Below are positions 44,252-55,688 of a stretch of 64,000 nucleotides of DNA, in pieces. Location of the stretch: contig JBCAMK010000019.1 of NCBI GenBank assembly GCA_038503065.1, positions 248,001-312,000 on the forward strand, given 5' to 3'. The notes under the pieces are model-generated. The model searched no databases. It saw only the letters and a program-made list of their open reading frames with translations, and had not been told where the DNA came from. This DNA is from Paragyromitra xinjiangensis (lineage: Eukaryota; Ascomycota; Pezizomycetes; Pezizales; Discinaceae). How positions within the stretch are numbered: the first letter of the stretch is position 1; every line of letters begins with the position of its first letter. The translations under genes and the position numbers were made by a program.

Positions 44252-45273
44252 AGTGCCACGAGTTGTAGTACATGTTTTAACTTTTAACTATTACAAAATA
44301 CTAAAATATCAAATAAACTGATGAGAGAATAGCTCCCTACAACAAATCTACCATATCTTGGTCCATTTCCTTGTTTCCTTCAATAAGTGTTTCAAATTAT
44401 ACTACTTGAGTTCCTCAGTTTCTTCTTCCAATTGCCTTTTCAAATATGTTATTAACCAGTACCAGTCAGCATCCTCCCCTTCAATATACACCTCTCAATC
44501 AAATAAGGCAGATTTGTCCCAAACAATCTATTTGTGGATCATAGGTTAGTATGCTTATTGTTCTAGCTATTTAGGTTTAGATTTTATTATTACTTACACC
44601 AAGTTCATTAACATATGTCCAGAATCGCCAGCTCCAGTTTTTGGATTTATATGCATCCTCACAGGGAAATTTGCAGTGAATATATAACCAACCCATAAAT
44701 TCAGTCAAATGGGGCTGTTGTTTGAAGCCTGTTTTGGCTACATTGTGTAGTACGGAAATGGTGTGTAGTACAGTGATGTTGTGTGGAGGTATTTTGAGGG
44801 GCCATTTTGTGTGATGTTGTCAAGTCAGTATGTCACAGAAGAAGGAAATTTTTTGTTATTTTGGAGTTTATATCCACACTTTTACTGTGCATTGGCCATG
44901 TATATTTGACTTTACTATTTTTATTCCAAGTCTTTTTATTCCATGTCATACTCAGCAAGCCATACTGCAATAACTAGAGGCCTTTCCCTTTTGTCTTTCT
45001 GACCCAAACAAGGAAGTCCGGTAGCTTGTGAACTGGACAGATCCCCTTTTTTTATAGACAGCCCCAGTGCAAATTTGGATCACCACTTTTACTGATCCGT
45101 CCTGTGCTCTATTTTCCCTATTATTGAATTTCAACAACCAAGGAAACAAGCAAGCGAACACCCACAACCCTAACCCACTCTATTACCCATGAAAAGTGCT
45201 TCCGCCTTGGTTGCACTATAGCTCACACATAGGTACACGTTTATTGATTCCCGCACTATAGTCAATACTAGTA
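44252..45273. other. AT-rich, transposon-like DNA, nothing specific
   Basis: Short frames on both strands (44358-44549 plus, 44952-45167 minus) lack recognisable motifs. Composition is like the neighbouring relics. Confidence 0.35.
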
Positions 45274-45764
45274 CAGTACCTAGACAGATGTGTTCGTGAT
45301 GCGGTTTCAGGTGACGGAATCCGCCTTGGCATAGCGATCCAAAGGTCAAAATTTTATTTTAAATCGGAGGAGAAAGATAAAGATACCAGCTAAATTTTAA
45401 TAAATTTCTACACTGTTGGTTACTAAAATCAGATTTTTTATAATTTTTTCTGATGACTATTGATGCTCTAGTGAATTTTCAAAGTTTAATAAAGGGTGCT
45501 TGGGCCCCAGTTGCTATGAGGGAATTGGTCTCGGCGACAATATTTGGTCAAATTCAAAAAATTATTGAAAAACAACTATACATTATAGGGGCTTAGGGAA
45601 AATTTCTTAAAAAACTCCTGAGGTAGCTCTACCTAACCATGAAATTAAAAGCTTTCATCTTTATTCTTGTTTTTTTGGTGAATTTTTAAAGTTGGACGAA
45701 TTTGGGGAAGATTTTAACGTCTGTGCGCTGAAACCGCATCACGAACACATCTGTCTACGTACTG
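45274..45764 (+). mobile_element. Tc1-type MITE with ~37-bp terminal inverted repeats
   Basis: The left end CAGTACCTAGACAGATGTG continues through TTCGTGATGCGGTTTCAG; the right end is its reverse complement with one difference. A TA stands on both sides (45272-45273 and 45765-45766), the target duplication of Tc1/mariner elements. 491 bp, AT-rich, no coding capacity. A decayed relative is at 18696-19173. Confidence 0.75.
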
Positions 45765-46055
45765 TACTTAAGTCCTATTTATTACAAATTTAATTTTTCT
45801 GATTTTTCTCTTTTTTCCATTCCTCAAATTGTCCTTGTGTTTCCTCTTCTATTTCTTTTTTCTCAAGCTCAAATTTTTTATCTTTAGCTCTTAATTTACT
45901 TAATTTTACCTAGTTTTGTGTTTTCTCATTATGTGATTCCCTGTACTTGTTTGCTGCTATTTTTTGTCTCTTGACTTTAGAAGGTTTTGGTTCATCTAGA
46001 TTTATTAATATAATAGAAAAAACCTGAATAATTATACTAATTTGTGGATTTTTAT
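45765..46055. other. T-rich spacer
   Basis: Low-complexity T/A-rich sequence; nothing recognised. Confidence 0.35.
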
Positions 46056-46286
46056 TTACTTACTATAGGCCCACCATGCCATCCAATGTGCCTCACCATA
46101 TTTTGCACAATGCCTTCCTTCAGTTGGTGCTAGTAGCCCATTAGAGTATATGCTTGGGTTTTTCATGTGGTCTATGATAACCATAAGGTGGTCATATCCT
46201 TGCTTAACATGCTCCCTAACACCCTTCTTGGAGGTAAAGGTGTAGGTGCAGCCAGTTGCTGGGCAAGGGTGGATTTTAGGTTGCAT
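46056..46286 (-). CDS. Small C2H2-like zinc-finger ORF (76 aa)
   Basis: ATG at 46284-46286, stop at 46056. Begins MQPKIHPCPATGCTYTF and continues TSKKGVREHVKQGYDH, i.e. C-x4-C-x11-H-x6-H, a slightly irregular C2H2 finger. The rest (CAKYGEAHWMAWWAYSK) is short. It may be a piece of a longer gene or of a transposon-borne protein; it lies at the edge of the transposon island. Confidence 0.35.
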   Translation of the reverse strand: MQPKIHPCPATGCTYTFTSKKGVREHVKQGYDHLMVIIDHMKNPSIYSNGLLAPTEGRHCAKYGEAHWMAWWAYSK

Positions 46287-46659
46287 TCCGTGTTGGATTG
46301 AGGTACTGTGTCGTGTTGAGGTACCGTGTTGTGTTTACTCGGAACTTGAAGCCTAAGAACTCAAAATCAGCCCTTCGATGGTTTCGCACTTCTGTTACCC
46401 GGCCTTACTTCGCCTAAATTCTTTTCTGCACTCTCATACAAATGACCTGCCGTACGCTGTCGCCACAATTGTTGGCTACCACTTGTACATGGACAGATTC
46501 AACCATACTGGCTGCTTCTAACTGAGTCCCGAGATGTTCACATGCCCACCGTTATTCCCCGCACAAGAAAACATACAATCATGGGACGTCCCCAAGCTTA
46601 TACTAACAAGCCACCAGTAACTAACTACCTTCAAAATCTTACATCAAGCATCTTTCCCA
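46287..46659. other. Spacer downstream of PAF1
   Basis: 3' flank of the PAF1 gene. The plus-strand frame 46542-46952 is antisense to PAF1 and is a shadow. Confidence 0.35.
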
Positions 46660-48021
46660 CTAATTACAACCCATACTCTCCCTCCTCTTTTTCTCTTGCC
46701 GATTCAAATCCCGCACACTCACATTCAAAACATCCGGTGGCCCCTCCGCTCCCAACCGTTCCTGCTCTTGTATCATCTGCTCATTCCGCAATGGCATTCC
46801 AGGGAGGAACATCCGTCTCCTCTTGGGCTGTAGTACATATCTCCCCACGACCGGATAGTAGTATACACCCTTCTGCTTCTGCTTACTGCCAGGATGAAAC
46901 GTCATTGCTGCTTCACCAACCACATCAGGTTCATACTGTTGGTGTCGTTTAGTCTCGTATGCGCGGATGTACTCGTACTTGAACTGTTTACGAGGGTTTC
47001 TGTCGTGGCCGTTGAGGTTCTCTAGTTTTCGTTTGATACCAGTGGCGATTGCGGTCGTAGACGGGAGGTAGTAGTCAAAGTTCTGCTCAGCTGGTTTCGA
47101 CCGCTTGCTAGTATCTCCATGTGGCCTAAGCAGTCCTACATCGACTCTTGTGTCACGAACTTCGCTAACGGGCAACGGACTAGTAGCGAATTTAAACACC
47201 AGATAACCACCGGCGTCACTCTGCGCAGCTACATCCGGCAGCACTGGAAACATTTCAACAACGCTAAGATGTGGTTTCGTCGGGTGTCTCGGCTTGTCCC
47301 AACTCCTCTCCGCAGTCTCACTCACTTTATCGATAACGGTCGGGGAATCAAACGCGGTCTCAGGATTTGCAACATCGAATCCATGTAATATAGCAGCGAG
47401 AATGCGAACAGGGTCTGAGTCATGTGGTAGTGCAGCGTTTCGACTTGCGCGGTTGCTTTCGAGCAGTTTATCGGATTTCGCTGTGGATGCGAGTTTGCCG
47501 CGGAAGGTGGAGCGGGAGAGTTCTGCGGAGATGTATTCGGTTCGGCGGAGCCAGGAGGCAGCAGCGGCATTGATGCTTGAGTGGCTGTGGCTGCCGAGTT
47601 GGGCTGGGGTGCGGAAGAGGAGGCGGTCACGAGGATCGATTGGGGGGGCGGGTTTGTAGGGGCAGATTTCTGGGGGTACCTCACGTTAGTTGGGTATAGA
47701 GTTTGTTAATTTTGGGGTAGTATAATGAATAGATGGGAGCTGGATTGAGCGGGTGATATTTTACATACCTGAATCATCTCCGTTAAATATACCAGCGACA
47801 TGGATGAGGTCAAGAGGCATCCCGAGTTCGGGGTCTACTTCAACACAAGTAGAGTCTGCTCGGGTCATGATAGAGACGAAAGATGGCTCGAGTAGTTGCG
47901 ATTCTGCATCTCCACCTATATCCACAAATTTTGGAGGACATTCTGGAGCATTGAGATCGGTTTGATAGCGGATGCGGACGAGATAGTCTTGAGGAAGAGG
48001 GATTGTGCCTGGGATAGACAT
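46660..48021 (-). CDS. PAF1: PAF1, subunit of the RNA polymerase II-associated Paf1 complex
   Basis: Two exons: 48021-47769 and 47669-46660, joined across a 99-bp intron (GTATGT at 47768, CAACTAACGTG branch point, CCCCCAG at 47670); the phases fit and give 420 residues. The N-terminus QDYLVRIRYQTDLNAPECPPKF ... ELGMPLDLIHVAGIFNGD is the hallmark opening of Paf1, and WLRRTEYIS, the next conserved block, follows. The middle contains DKPRHPTKP and LPDVAAQSDAGGYLVFKF, and near the end YYYPVVGRYVLQPKRRR. The product works in the nucleus in transcription elongation and histone H2B ubiquitylation/H3K4 methylation control. It is near the length of the yeast protein (445) but lacks a long acidic/Ser-rich C-terminal tail. 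It marks the end of the transposon island. Confidence 0.88.
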
Positions 48022-49027
48022 CTTGATGGAATAGTGGAACTGAAAGGTAAGGTAGAAAGTTAATGAGATGAGAGGTTGATGGTTTTCGAGTTGTTGGTTG
48101 AGGCGGTTGCTGGATTCTGACCGCGTCTAGTTCTTGGCAGGGCTTTAACCTATGGCATATCACGACATTTGGCTAGGAATCAACGCAATCCATCAAAGCC
48201 ACTTTCTAGAGAGCAGAAACCGATTTAAAAGTCTAGAAGATGTGTATGTAGATGCAAGTAGTTGACGGAGTTCTTGAAATGATCAAGGTTTGTGTATCAT
48301 ACCTTGTAATTACAGTGGAGCGCTCCCAACACAGGCTCCTCCCCACGATGCCCCAACCCGATGGTTTCCCACGAGTTTTCTGACCTCTTGTATCGCGCAC
48401 TTGCTGGCATTGAAGTACTCCGCGTGTATCTTAGCACCGTTAGATCTGCTTTGGCTCTTGCCATATCGTAAAAATCATTCTTACACATTGTCAACAAGAT
48501 CCCTACGAAGAGTGCTCTTCAGACACTTCAGACACGATATTAGAGGAAGAGGTGACTCAGGTTCAAACCCACAAACTGTGAGAAGCCATCCCAGAAATAT
48601 AGGGCTAGAGGCACGCTGTCAATGTGGAGCGGCAGCCGTTCTTGCCCATACCTCTCATCCATATATTATTTCAATGCAAGTATCTCATTAAGGTGATTGC
48701 TCTAGCTCTGGGTTGAGCAATTAAGAAATTTAGTGCATGATATCTTTCTCTACAGACAGGCTGTTAGTCTGCCACTGCGTGTGTGCGAGTGATAGCACAT
48801 GGCCGCACATGGCCGCACAGGTGATCGATAAGTTGATCGATTCAGTGGCTAGGATACGATAGACGTGATGCTAGACTGAATACACGGCGGGCCAAATGGT
48901 TGGCCTCGTCTTTCAAATGAATCTTTAGATGCATGTAATCTAGTTATCTATCTGTCTATTTATATGTAAAACCAGATTCCTCCCGCCCCATTCAAAGAGC
49001 GATAAACTAAGGAACAAACACATAAAA
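48022..49027. other. PAF1 promoter side and intergenic DNA
   Basis: No gene recognised. A 133-codon plus-strand frame (48290-48691) has a true ATG but composition unlike the neighbouring genes. A short direct repeat of CACATGGCCG occurs at 48798-48818. Confidence 0.35.
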
Positions 49028-49129
49028 AAAGTGGTGTAGTATAGTGGTTAACGCCCCGCCCTTTTCCCCGTGGCCCCCAGAGACGTCTGGAGTTAGGTTT
49101 GGTTTTGCTGTTCAAATCCCCGCCAGTTT
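49028..49129 (+). tRNA. Degenerate tRNA-like Pol III unit
   Basis: A box TAGTATAGTGG at 49037-49047, B-box-like GTTCAAATC at 49110-49118 and a T-run terminator at 49133-49141. The ends AAAGTGG and CCAGTTT pair at six of seven positions. The T stem, however, has mismatches and the anticodon arm cannot be assigned; the interior has an unusual CCAGAGACGTCTGG hairpin. Likely a tRNA pseudogene or tRNA-derived transcript. Confidence 0.35.
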
Positions 49130-49712
49130 AGTCTTTTTTTTCTCACCATGGCTATGCCAAGGCAGCGGGCTGTTTGCCAAGGAGGCAGTACGATGTGAAC
49201 CACGGGTATTACTCCCCGCACCAAGGTTTGTGTTAAATATTCAACATGCCTGGCTACATGTAGTTAACGGTCCACCTGGATGAGAAGCAAAATATTCCTC
49301 ACCCCTCACTTTCCTTATTTTATGTGCATAGATAAGGAAGGGCAAAAACTCTGGATTACCCTACTAGACTCGGAACCCCAAGGCGTCAAACATGTAATTT
49401 ATTCGAAGTAATATATAACGGGACCCTAACTGGCTTGGTACACCCTTTGCTGTCGAACCCTCCCACTACTTCCTCTTACCAACAACCATGCGGTAACACA
49501 TCAACAACCCTTGGTACTTCATTAACTCACGGCTCGTGCCCGCTTCCATCACCAAAATTCTGAAAAGACATCAGCGGCCTTCATATGACGGTGCCCCTGC
49601 ATGGAAGAAATTGAAGATACCTCTTATCTACGTCACAGAAACCGTAGAACGATACAACTACCTGCATACAGCTCGTTCAGATCGAAGCAATGGCTCTTCT
49701 ATCGCTACCTCG
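49130..49712. other. Intergenic; possible upstream part of next ORF
   Basis: The frame of the next ORF is open back to 49497 (after TAA 49494-49496) but without an ATG; an upstream ATG at 49488 is in another frame, so a small first exon is possible. Confidence 0.3.
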
Positions 49713-50153
49713 ATGCATCCTCCAGATCCACGAATGCAAAATCTCCCTCAAACCCCGATCACAGAGCCTTCCGTTAGATTCCAAGCGGCTTCATGCGGGC
49801 ATATTTTTCCGCACCGTCGGTCTCGAGATGACTCCTGCCTCGTAAAAACCCCCGCATGCACAGCGGCGAAACTTCCGACCAATGAATCAAACAAAGAACC
49901 TCGACCTCGGGCCGCATGCGCGGAAGAATTATCGTGGAATATGTTTCCGCAGGATTCTAATAGGCCGAGAAGGAAGAAAATCTCCTTAGAGAGCCTGCAT
50001 ATGCAGGTTTCGATATCGAAGGTAGTGGACAAACTGCCCGCTCTAGACCTATGCCCTATGGATTACCCTCCGTGCCCGCTTTTCCATAAATACCGGCCCC
50101 CTCCCCCTCTTCCTCTCCTCTTTTTTCCTTCCTCAGATCACGAAACCTCCTAA
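49713..50153 (+). CDS. Unrecognised ORF, start uncertain
   Basis: The first in-frame ATG is at 49713 (MHPPDPRMQNLPQTP); the frame is open upstream to 49497 with coding-like composition (YDGAPAWKKLKIPLIYVTET), so a longer product through a spliced start is likely. The body is rich in Pro, Arg and Ser with a basic block (RPRRKKISLESLHMQ) and ends in a Pro/Leu/Phe-rich tail. No domain, signal peptide or transmembrane segment recognised. The plus-strand gene at 50451 follows in the same direction. Confidence 0.35.
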   Translation: MHPPDPRMQNLPQTPITEPSVRFQAASCGHIFPHRRSRDDSCLVKTPACTAAKLPTNESNKEPRPRAACAEELSWNMFPQDSNRPRRKKISLESLHMQVSISKVVDKLPALDLCPMDYPPCPLFHKYRPPPPLPLLFFPSSDHETS

Positions 50154-50450
50154 CCTGCTCTGTTCGCATAATATCGCATAAGAAACCCACAATCAAGTTC
50201 ACTTTTACAGTCTTGATACCGCGATATAAGAACAGATACTTGGTTGCTTACAGCTTTAAACTGCCGCATACTAGGTGAGAATCTCGCTCCTCTGTGGAAA
50301 GCTTCTGTACTAACATTTCATTAGATAAGAGTATCGGAGTTTTACCCGTTTTACCTACCTTTCCTCAGCAGAGTTCAGGTAAGGAGAATAACATCCATTC
50401 CCATCATATTCCGCTACTGACGATTCAGCAGATTCAACATCTTCTTTGCA

Positions 50451-51311
50451 ATGTCGCTTGATACCGCTGACGAGACTGCTGCTATTGCTGGAATTCTCTC
50501 GGGATGGCCTAAACTCCACAGTCGCGTTTCTCTCGAAACCATGGCTAGTGAACGCAGAGATGTGCTCTACCTACTCGCAGCTTTGCCGCCTAGGTTTGAG
50601 CCAGCTTTTGGCGCCTTCACTGAGGCAAACATTCATCTCGAAGATTTAGAAAATCATATTGAAGATCTCGCTTTGATGAGTCAATCCTTACACGATGACC
50701 AAGATCACGAGCCACTTCAGCCTCTCCTCGCGGAAGGCACCCCGGAAGGGGTCTATGATTATCCAGCTCAATATCTAAACAGCATTTCATTCGCTCCTAT
50801 GGGTACGTTAAACCCAAAACAAGTTCTTGATTCAGTCTTACCCCTGATGAAAGACTCTATTTGGAGACTCAGCGGTATCTTTCTGCAAGTTGGCAAACCG
50901 ACTCCAAGCATGGAGATGGTCGAGAAGATTGGTGCGTTCTTACAACGGCATATGGAGCTTCTAGGCGGTTTGGCCTGGCTTGCCAGGAAACTCAGCACTG
51001 ATTCTCCGGACTGTCGCGAACTCCAACTTCAATTGTCATGTTATTCCATGTACATCGATCATATTGTTAACCCTGCGGTTCCGACCGATGCAGAGCGAAA
51101 GCGGTGTATGGACTGGTGGTATGTAATACTCCGCTCCATTGAGGAATACAACGAAGGCGTGATGACGGGGGTGTTTGGTGTGCCAGGCGGTTTTGTTAAT
51201 GATGAAGAAGGCGGAATTTTGTATCCAGGGGAAGAACAAGTGTACGACGATGATACTTTGTATGACGGTGATGACGAAGAGGAGATGGCGGTTTCTGATG
51301 ATGAAGTTTAA
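50451..51311 (+). CDS. Unrecognised protein with acidic C-terminal tail (286 aa)
   Basis: Uninterrupted from ATG 50451 (MSLDTADETAAIAGIL, good context CAATGTC) to TAA 51309-51311. The first 200 residues look like a helical fold (RRDVLYLLAALPPRFEPAF, ENHIEDLALMSQSL, LDSVLPLMKDSIWRLSGIF, FLQRHMELLGGLAWLARKL), followed by a Cys/Trp-containing segment (RKRCMDWWYVILRSIEEYN) and a strongly acidic tail (YDDDTLYDGDDEEEMAVSDDE). I recognise no family; no signal peptide or membrane segment. The intact frame, clear start and codon pattern make it a likely real gene. Confidence 0.65.
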   Translation: MSLDTADETAAIAGILSGWPKLHSRVSLETMASERRDVLYLLAALPPRFEPAFGAFTEANIHLEDLENHIEDLALMSQSLHDDQDHEPLQPLLAEGTPEGVYDYPAQYLNSISFAPMGTLNPKQVLDSVLPLMKDSIWRLSGIFLQVGKPTPSMEMVEKIGAFLQRHMELLGGLAWLARKLSTDSPDCRELQLQLSCYSMYIDHIVNPAVPTDAERKRCMDWWYVILRSIEEYNEGVMTGVFGVPGGFVNDEEGGILYPGEEQVYDDDTLYDGDDEEEMAVSDDEV

Positions 51312-51800
51312 ATGTTGCTTTCCTGTTTCATTTACATTCTGTCTTTGGCGGATAGTTTGTTGTGGAGTTGAAGTCAGATGGCGCAATCTTACATTTCTTT
51401 TGTCGAAGCATGGAACTGGCGAATTGATAAGATGTCGAGGGAGTGAGGCACCTAGTGGCTATTCAAAAATTTCATTTGTTTACTGAGATGAGAAAAACTC
51501 GAGAGAGTGGGAGTTTTCGGCGGTGCATTTGTTTGGAATTCTGTTTACAAAGTCATTCATCACTGGTGGTTTTTCTCTACCTCTTGTGTCTCTTCGGAGG
51601 AGTGATTTGTATTGACAAATAATAGATCGGTTGATCATAAAACTTCTATTCGGTTCCGTGTGATCCCTCGTTGATGACTGCTCGTTCTACTAATCCACCA
51701 ATAGCTACGGCAATAGTTATTCTACTGACATCTGCGAGTGCTAGGTACACCATCGCCTACAGTGATCGAGTTTGATGGAAGGCACGATACATAAAAGGTG
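51312..51800. other. Intergenic, nothing recognised
   Basis: T-rich 3' flank of the preceding gene and promoter side of the next; no repeats seen. Confidence 0.35.
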
Positions 51801-53375
51801 ATGCTACAACCGCTTCAGTCCACTATTTACACCCCATTTACGCGATCGATGTATGCTAACCAAAACCAATGCATAGTCCTACGAGATGCACAGAGGGCCC
51901 TTCATCACGATCTTGACACCATAGATTCGCAACCCCTAAGCGTCAGTCGCTATACAAGTCATGCAACCCCCACGAACAACTTCAAAACACCAGACCGCTG
52001 CTAACCTCGTTGCTATAGCAACCGCCACACTGTACTGCATTCTATGCCACGGCACAACCGTCCACGAACCATCCTAGAACAAAGGACCAGGAAAATATCG
52101 CCACCACAGCCGACTCCTCGACACGCATAGAACCTAATTTTCCCTTTTACCCCTCTTCTCACAACGGCCACGAATGGAAGCAACAAATTCATTCACTCTC
52201 AGAAACATTCACTTTAGAACAACATTCTCTTCCCTTATTCTCCTCCTCACTCAAACTACATCAGCAAAGATATATCGAACAAGAGCGTGAGCGGAGTATA
52301 TTACAGGTGAGGAGCCCGCCGCCGCCACTACAAACACGAGACACGAACGGAAGTACAAAGCCTTCTAGCATTCAATCATCGCTCTGGGGTGTCGCCCAAT
52401 ACCCCCTTCAGCGTATTCGACTGCGTACCAGAGGTCTTCAAAGAGCTGATTCAACAAGAAAGTGGACGAAGTATAACTACTCCTCAAATGGCCAACATTA
52501 CCGCTACGGGCAGATGACACGGATGGGAAGACACGACTTATTTACTTCAACCAGCGCCCTGGGGTACTATACAAAGTGTTTTTCCTTCTGCTCTGCAGCC
52601 GAGAAAGTTCAATATATCAAAAGTCAGCGGTAAATCAAACAAGGAAAACCTTCAAACCGGAAACTACTATCAGCACTACGGCCAAAAGGCGCGAACGGAA
52701 GCCTAGGAGCTTATTTCCGCTCGATCGCCATTGCGGAGCGTCATTGGGTCTCTCTTCGGCTTTTTCTGCTGTATCCCAAAGATGGTCCGACCGAGACGGA
52801 ATTCGATCAGAAAGCGAATGAACCGCACTACAGTACAGGAATCCCCCTTGATGCTATGGATATGGGATACCAATTGACTAGTTGGGTCTTTGTCCTCCTT
52901 CTACTTCATACTCGAGGTTTTCCGGTGAGATTGGGTCCAACAAGACCGCAAATGATGTATGCCGCCTGTCCTGAGCTTCTCATGATCGCGGACAATGGAA
53001 ATAGGTATGGTAGTGGCTGGAAAACATTCAAAACAAGTATTCCTGAGCAAAAAGCATTCAAGAAAGTTGGGTACGACTATCCGATACATGAATAGTGTGC
53101 TCATACTTTCAGCAGAGGTTATTCAATCAATGTGGGCCGATACATGTGTCAAGAATCCCCAGATATTGAGGTATTTAGATTAATTTGCCTGGGTATGCGA
53201 CTTCAGTTTCAACCATGAGAGGTGACGGTACGAACTTCGTTGTACCACAAGCAGATCACGCAGATAAGGGGTTTTATCGGCATTATCTGGACTGGGAGGA
53301 AGCATATGCTTACTTAGAGGTTATTTACAAGCCCAGGTGGTGGTGCGTGAACATTATCTTCGCTTGTCTAATCTA
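51801..53375 (+). pseudogene. Damaged multi-exon gene, unrecognised product
   Basis: The first two exons are convincing: ATG 51801, intron 51942-52018 (GTCAGT...GCTAAC...CTATAG, phase 0), then an open second exon to 52633 (YPSSHNGHEWKQQIHSLSET ... AAEKVQYIKSQR). After that the coding signal changes frame: a segment read in another phase (GNYYQHYGQKARTEA) ends at a TAG, and GAYFRSIAIAERHWVSLRLF ... VGYDYPIHE runs from about 52706 to TAG 53093-53095, with coding character continuing beyond the stop (GYSINVGRYMCQESPDIE) and in a last piece (DGTNFVVPQADHADKGFYRHYLDWEEAYAYL) ending at 53376. Either several small introns and one nonsense codon, or frameshifts plus nonsense; I favour a decaying gene. 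Function unknown. Confidence 0.4.
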
Positions 53376-55413
53376 GGTGTAGGACAGGACATGCAAGGAC
53401 TTTCCGCTTCTGCTGCAGAAACGTTTTATTCAATCTTTCTTCAGAGCCCGCCCTCCAGACAACTCCTAAGTCATTCCTCGCTGAATAGACTTACTGTTCA
53501 ATAGTCAGCTTCTGATAAAGGATTATTACCTCTACTCCGTGGAGAGTCTTTACAGAGATAAGACTCATCGAAGAGCTTCCTCAGTAACATGAAAGCTAGA
53601 TTCCGAAATAGATGGAAAGCTTTTCATTAGCAACCCTTACCGCACGGGCGTTATTTCAGTCACTGAATTTGTACAATCTTAATACCTATGGAGGACAATT
53701 CAACTGGTCTTCTACCTCATTTTAAAACTTGAGTTTAGGCTGCTAGAACACGTCTCTAGGGATATGATTAATTTCTGTGGGTGATTTTGCTACCAGTTCG
53801 CTGCACATGATAGCTATAAACTGACAACTAAGGCAGTGATACCTTGGGTGTGGCAACCTCTTCGCACGCAGCTCATACCGGAGAAAAATCATCCAGGCAA
53901 GATACGAGATCCTTCATGTACATGCACATCCTCAGCGGAAATAGCAGCTCGCATCACTCGATTCAAAACTACCCAGGGGACTGGCCAGAGATACCTCGGC
54001 AATTGTTCTCAATCACTTATATCCCAGCCATATTCTTGACTCTCAAGAGATGGACTTGAAATAGCTGAAGGGTTATACGCAGGGACGGCTTATTAAAAGG
54101 GACATACTTCACCTTAGATCGTGAGCTCCAGATACAAATTATTTTCAGCGCTCATAAGCAACTTTGACCGTAAATTTGGGCAATGAATAGTTTGGAGGCA
54201 AGATTGAAGGAACTCGAAAATCGCGAGTAGATTGGCTCTATTACTTCAGGACGGTTCGATGTTGACATGCGCCAGAACTTTTGGCTGGTTCGATAACGTA
54301 CCTGCTAGAATACCGTCCGCACAGCAAGCACAATGAGAGACTTTATTATTTTCTGAGCCGTAGTAAGTCTTTAACGCTAAGGTACACAATGTGTGAAAAA
54401 TTCTGCTATAGAACTAGCATATCCCCTCTCAGACTTAATCGAACGATTCCGCGACAATAAGCATTGAAGCGAAATTTAGTCACTTAGCGCAATATCAGTC
54501 AGATCGTATATGCTTTGTATCAAGCAAAATTTCCACTCCAACCGCTTTGCACATACGGTAATGGCACCTACGAGAAAAGGCTTTGTACTCCCCGACCATT
54601 TCCTTCAGGAAGAGTTGTTTATATGCTACTTGCGATTGCTTCACTAGGATATGGTCTATTTCGTATATTATTTCACCAGTGGCTATCGTAAGTCAGCTTA
54701 CCCCGTTGATTTATGTCACGAATGGCACTGAAAGACTTACGCATGCACTAGTTGAAAGAAACACACTCACGCGATATTACCCAGTATCGGGAATATGAAC
54801 TACACGCAGGAAAGGAGTGTAATCCGAAGTAGGGAGACACTAAGTTTGAATGAGGATATGAATATTGCAAGACACCAGGGGATGAAATATTACAAACCGT
54901 AATATCATACGACAGACTTGGCCACAGTCCTATCTGCAGAATGCCATGTGCTATAGTGCGGGAATCGATAGACATGTGCCTATATGTGACCTATAATGCA
55001 ACCGGGGCCTGAGCATTTTGGAGGATTAGGCATGATGTTGCCATCATGCTGCGGCTCAGATGGTTCAGATTGTATTCTAGTTAGGCATAAGGAGGTCTGG
55101 CGGAGTGGAAAACCCCGTCCTATTTAGCTATAATAGATCGTTCTAAAACAGGCACACGTTTATCGGTTCCGCCACCATACCAGACGTGCGTTACCTCTAG
55201 AATGGGGAAGCTACAAGGGGAATTTAGTTCAGTCGCCGAATGTGCCAAAAGCTCATGGTGGAGTAGAAAAGGAATTGTTATGTGAAGCGAAGCGAATTAT
55301 GCTATCGTATGCCTTTGAAGCTCTACTCACACATGTAAACTAGCGATCAGAAGGGTCCCCAACTCGTCTAATATGTTTGATAATTCATTGCCTGCGATAG
55401 TTGATTATCCTCA
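53376..55413. other. Long stretch without supportable gene
   Basis: Only short frames, none with recognisable motifs; no repeats shared with the rest of the window that I can support. Confidence 0.35.
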
Positions 55414-55688
55414 TTAGGGTGCCATGCATAGGAAAGCGGCGGGAGGTAGCGTAGCCAAATAGTTACCCTCTTGAAAATTTCGCCATTGCCAACCCCACTT
55501 TACGGGCGGTTCAAAGGATATACCAATGCACTCCCTGGGTAATCGTGACCCCTCCCCACCGTGATATGTTAACCAATACATATCCTCTCTATCCCACATC
55601 ACACAAGTTTCTAGCCGAAACAATTCCTTCCACCATCCATTGCTTGATACTCATCGACTACAAGACTTCTTATATAAATTGTATCCAT
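55414..55688 (-). pseudogene. Short Trp-rich ORF with a frameshift
   Basis: ATG at 55686-55688 opens MDTIYIRSLVVDEYQAMDGG; one base out of phase the coding signal continues as GWWKELFRLETCVMWDRED, YWLTYHGGEG, PPVKWGWQWRNFQEG to TAA at 55414. The second frame is strikingly rich in Trp, Glu and Arg, unlike random sequence. A single-base loss near 55635 would explain the break. No family recognised. Confidence 0.35.

Noticed and set aside
46542..46952. 136-codon plus-strand frame
   Set aside because: Antisense to the PAF1 gene, whose conserved motifs lie on the minus strand.
880..49376. Shared CTCTGG(GG)ATTACCCT near both tRNA-like units as a SINE family
   Set aside because: The motif is in opposite orientation relative to the two Pol III units and the surrounding sequence does not align.
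45225..55185. Similar ACGTTTAT...TTCC...CCATA/CTATA segments at 45231 and 55157
   Set aside because: Only about 18 of 24 positions agree and there is no extension; could be chance.
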